Source of the DNA: an uncultured Bacteroidales bacterium
Lineage (GTDB): Bacteria > Bacteroidota > Bacteroidia > Bacteroidales > Paludibacteraceae
Length of the DNA: 64,000 nucleotides
Assembly (NCBI GenBank): GCA_900319645.1
Contig: ONPG01000020.1
Coordinates: forward strand, 16,310 to 80,309
Direction: 5' to 3'
Shown here: in pieces, positions 63,587-64,000 of the stretch
How the letters are laid out: each line of letters starts with the position of its first letter
How positions within the stretch are numbered: the stretch's first letter is position 1
Notes under the pieces: model-generated
Told to the model about the DNA's origin: nothing
Seen by the model: the letters and a program-made list of their open reading frames with translations, nothing else
The model's database searches: none
Translations under genes and position numbers: made by a program

Positions 63587-63618
63587 CAAAGATACAGCTT
63601 TTTGTTGATATACGCAAG
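63587..63618 (-). promoter_or_regulatory. Promoter of the AbiE operon
   Basis: Minus strand CTTG (63615-63618), 20 bases, TATCTTTG (63587-63594). Confidence 0.72.
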
Positions 63619-63671
63619 CATTTTTGAAACTTTTTGCCATATTTTCATTATTTTCCTGCAAAATAAAGAAA

Positions 63672-63693
63672 GAAGTGCCACTATTGACACTTC
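63672..63693 (-). terminator. Terminator of the partial secreted-protein gene
   Basis: Minus strand GAAGTG, 10-base loop, CACTTC then TTTCTTT. Confidence 0.6.
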
Positions 63694-63732
63694 CATCCTT
63701 TGTTTCTTTGTACTTGGTACTTAGTTACTTGG

Positions 63733-64000
63733 TCACTTTACCAGCGCACCTTGGGCATTATATACCTTGTCGCCGCGGAGGATGAAGATTTGACCGTCAC
63801 GGAGAACTTTTGTACATTGTACTTGGTCACTTGGTACTTGATCCACGCTTGTGGGCACTTCGCCGGTAGTGGTGAACTCTCCGGAATACGATGCAATAGG
63901 CTGATCGTTGGCATCCTTAGTCGTCACGCTATAACCATAGTTGGTGCCACTATTCAGTCCGGTGACAGTGAACTGCAATCCATTAGCGGTCATAAGTGCG
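63733..64000 (-). CDS. C-terminal end of a secreted protein with FN3-like domain and sorting tail (partial)
   Basis: At least 89 codons; the frame stays open to the window edge, so the start lies outside. LQFTVTGLNSGTNYGYSVTT looks like the end of a fibronectin type III-like domain. The tail VLRDGQIFILRGDKVYNAQG then ALVK is the intact form of the sorting end seen at 8.3 kb and 44.4 kb. Between them, SVDQVPSDQVQCT is written in AAGTACCAAGTGACCAAGTA repeats, also present directly after the stop. Confidence 0.8.
   Translation of the reverse strand, partial: ALMTANGLQFTVTGLNSGTNYGYSVTTKDANDQPIASYSGEFTTTGEVPTSVDQVPSDQVQCTKVLRDGQIFILRGDKVYNAQGALVK

Overview
The window looks like a chromosome segment of a member of the Bacteroidales (Bacteroidota), probably an uncultured gut-type lineage. 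The evidence is the Bacteroidota promoter form (TTTG or TTG, 20 bases, TAnnTTTG) found before at least fifteen genes, a PorX-type response regulator/PglZ protein of the type IX secretion system (T9SS), several secreted giants with T9SS-like C-terminal tails, and lineage families such as DUF5606 and DUF5715. I found no rRNA, tRNA or CRISPR array.

Layout. 0-6.4 kb: a coupled envelope operon (TPR protein, outer-membrane barrel, GH105 lipoprotein). 6.4-19.7 kb: accessory region on the minus strand with a PIN/RHH toxin-antitoxin pair, a small C-anchored secreted protein, a 2639-codon secreted giant, a DUF1016/YhcG nuclease, two gene relics, a HigBA pair and a BRO-domain protein. 19.9-36 kb: mostly housekeeping genes (zinc-ribbon protein, Nif3, DUF5606, CNNM/CBS protein, smpB, gpmI, PASTA protein, rluD, porX, nuclease-family protein, rhomboid, HU, adk, obg, ClC), interrupted by a GxxExxY gene and a cysteine-pair lipoprotein. 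36-44.4 kb: two more secreted repeat proteins (BspA-type LRR and InlB-type). 44.5-55.4 kb: an AAA ATPase cassette, then a long operon of CsgG/LpoB-like and LPP20-like proteins whose middle carries a radical-SAM peptide-modification cassette. 55.5-64 kb: a second HigBA pair, a HAD hydrolase, parE, a DUF5715 protein, a second ATPase cassette, a broken AbiE module and the end of another secreted protein.

The best candidate for an undescribed system is the cassette at 50412-52716. It has a radical SAM/SPASM maturase gene (now frameshifted), two short precursor-like peptides with a shared leader, and a membrane protein. In both peptides every core cysteine after the first is followed directly by Asp or Asn (10 of 10 and 8 of 8). 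It sits in an operon headed by a leader of about 365 bases with nested long-range stems.

A second theme is cassette behaviour. Two DUF4143 ATPase genes lie between direct copies of terminator hairpins, and a GxxExxY gene lies between inverted copies of a hairpin-rich repeat found again at 56.7 kb. A third theme is short tandem spacer repeats shared between intergenic DNA and in-frame segments of housekeeping genes.
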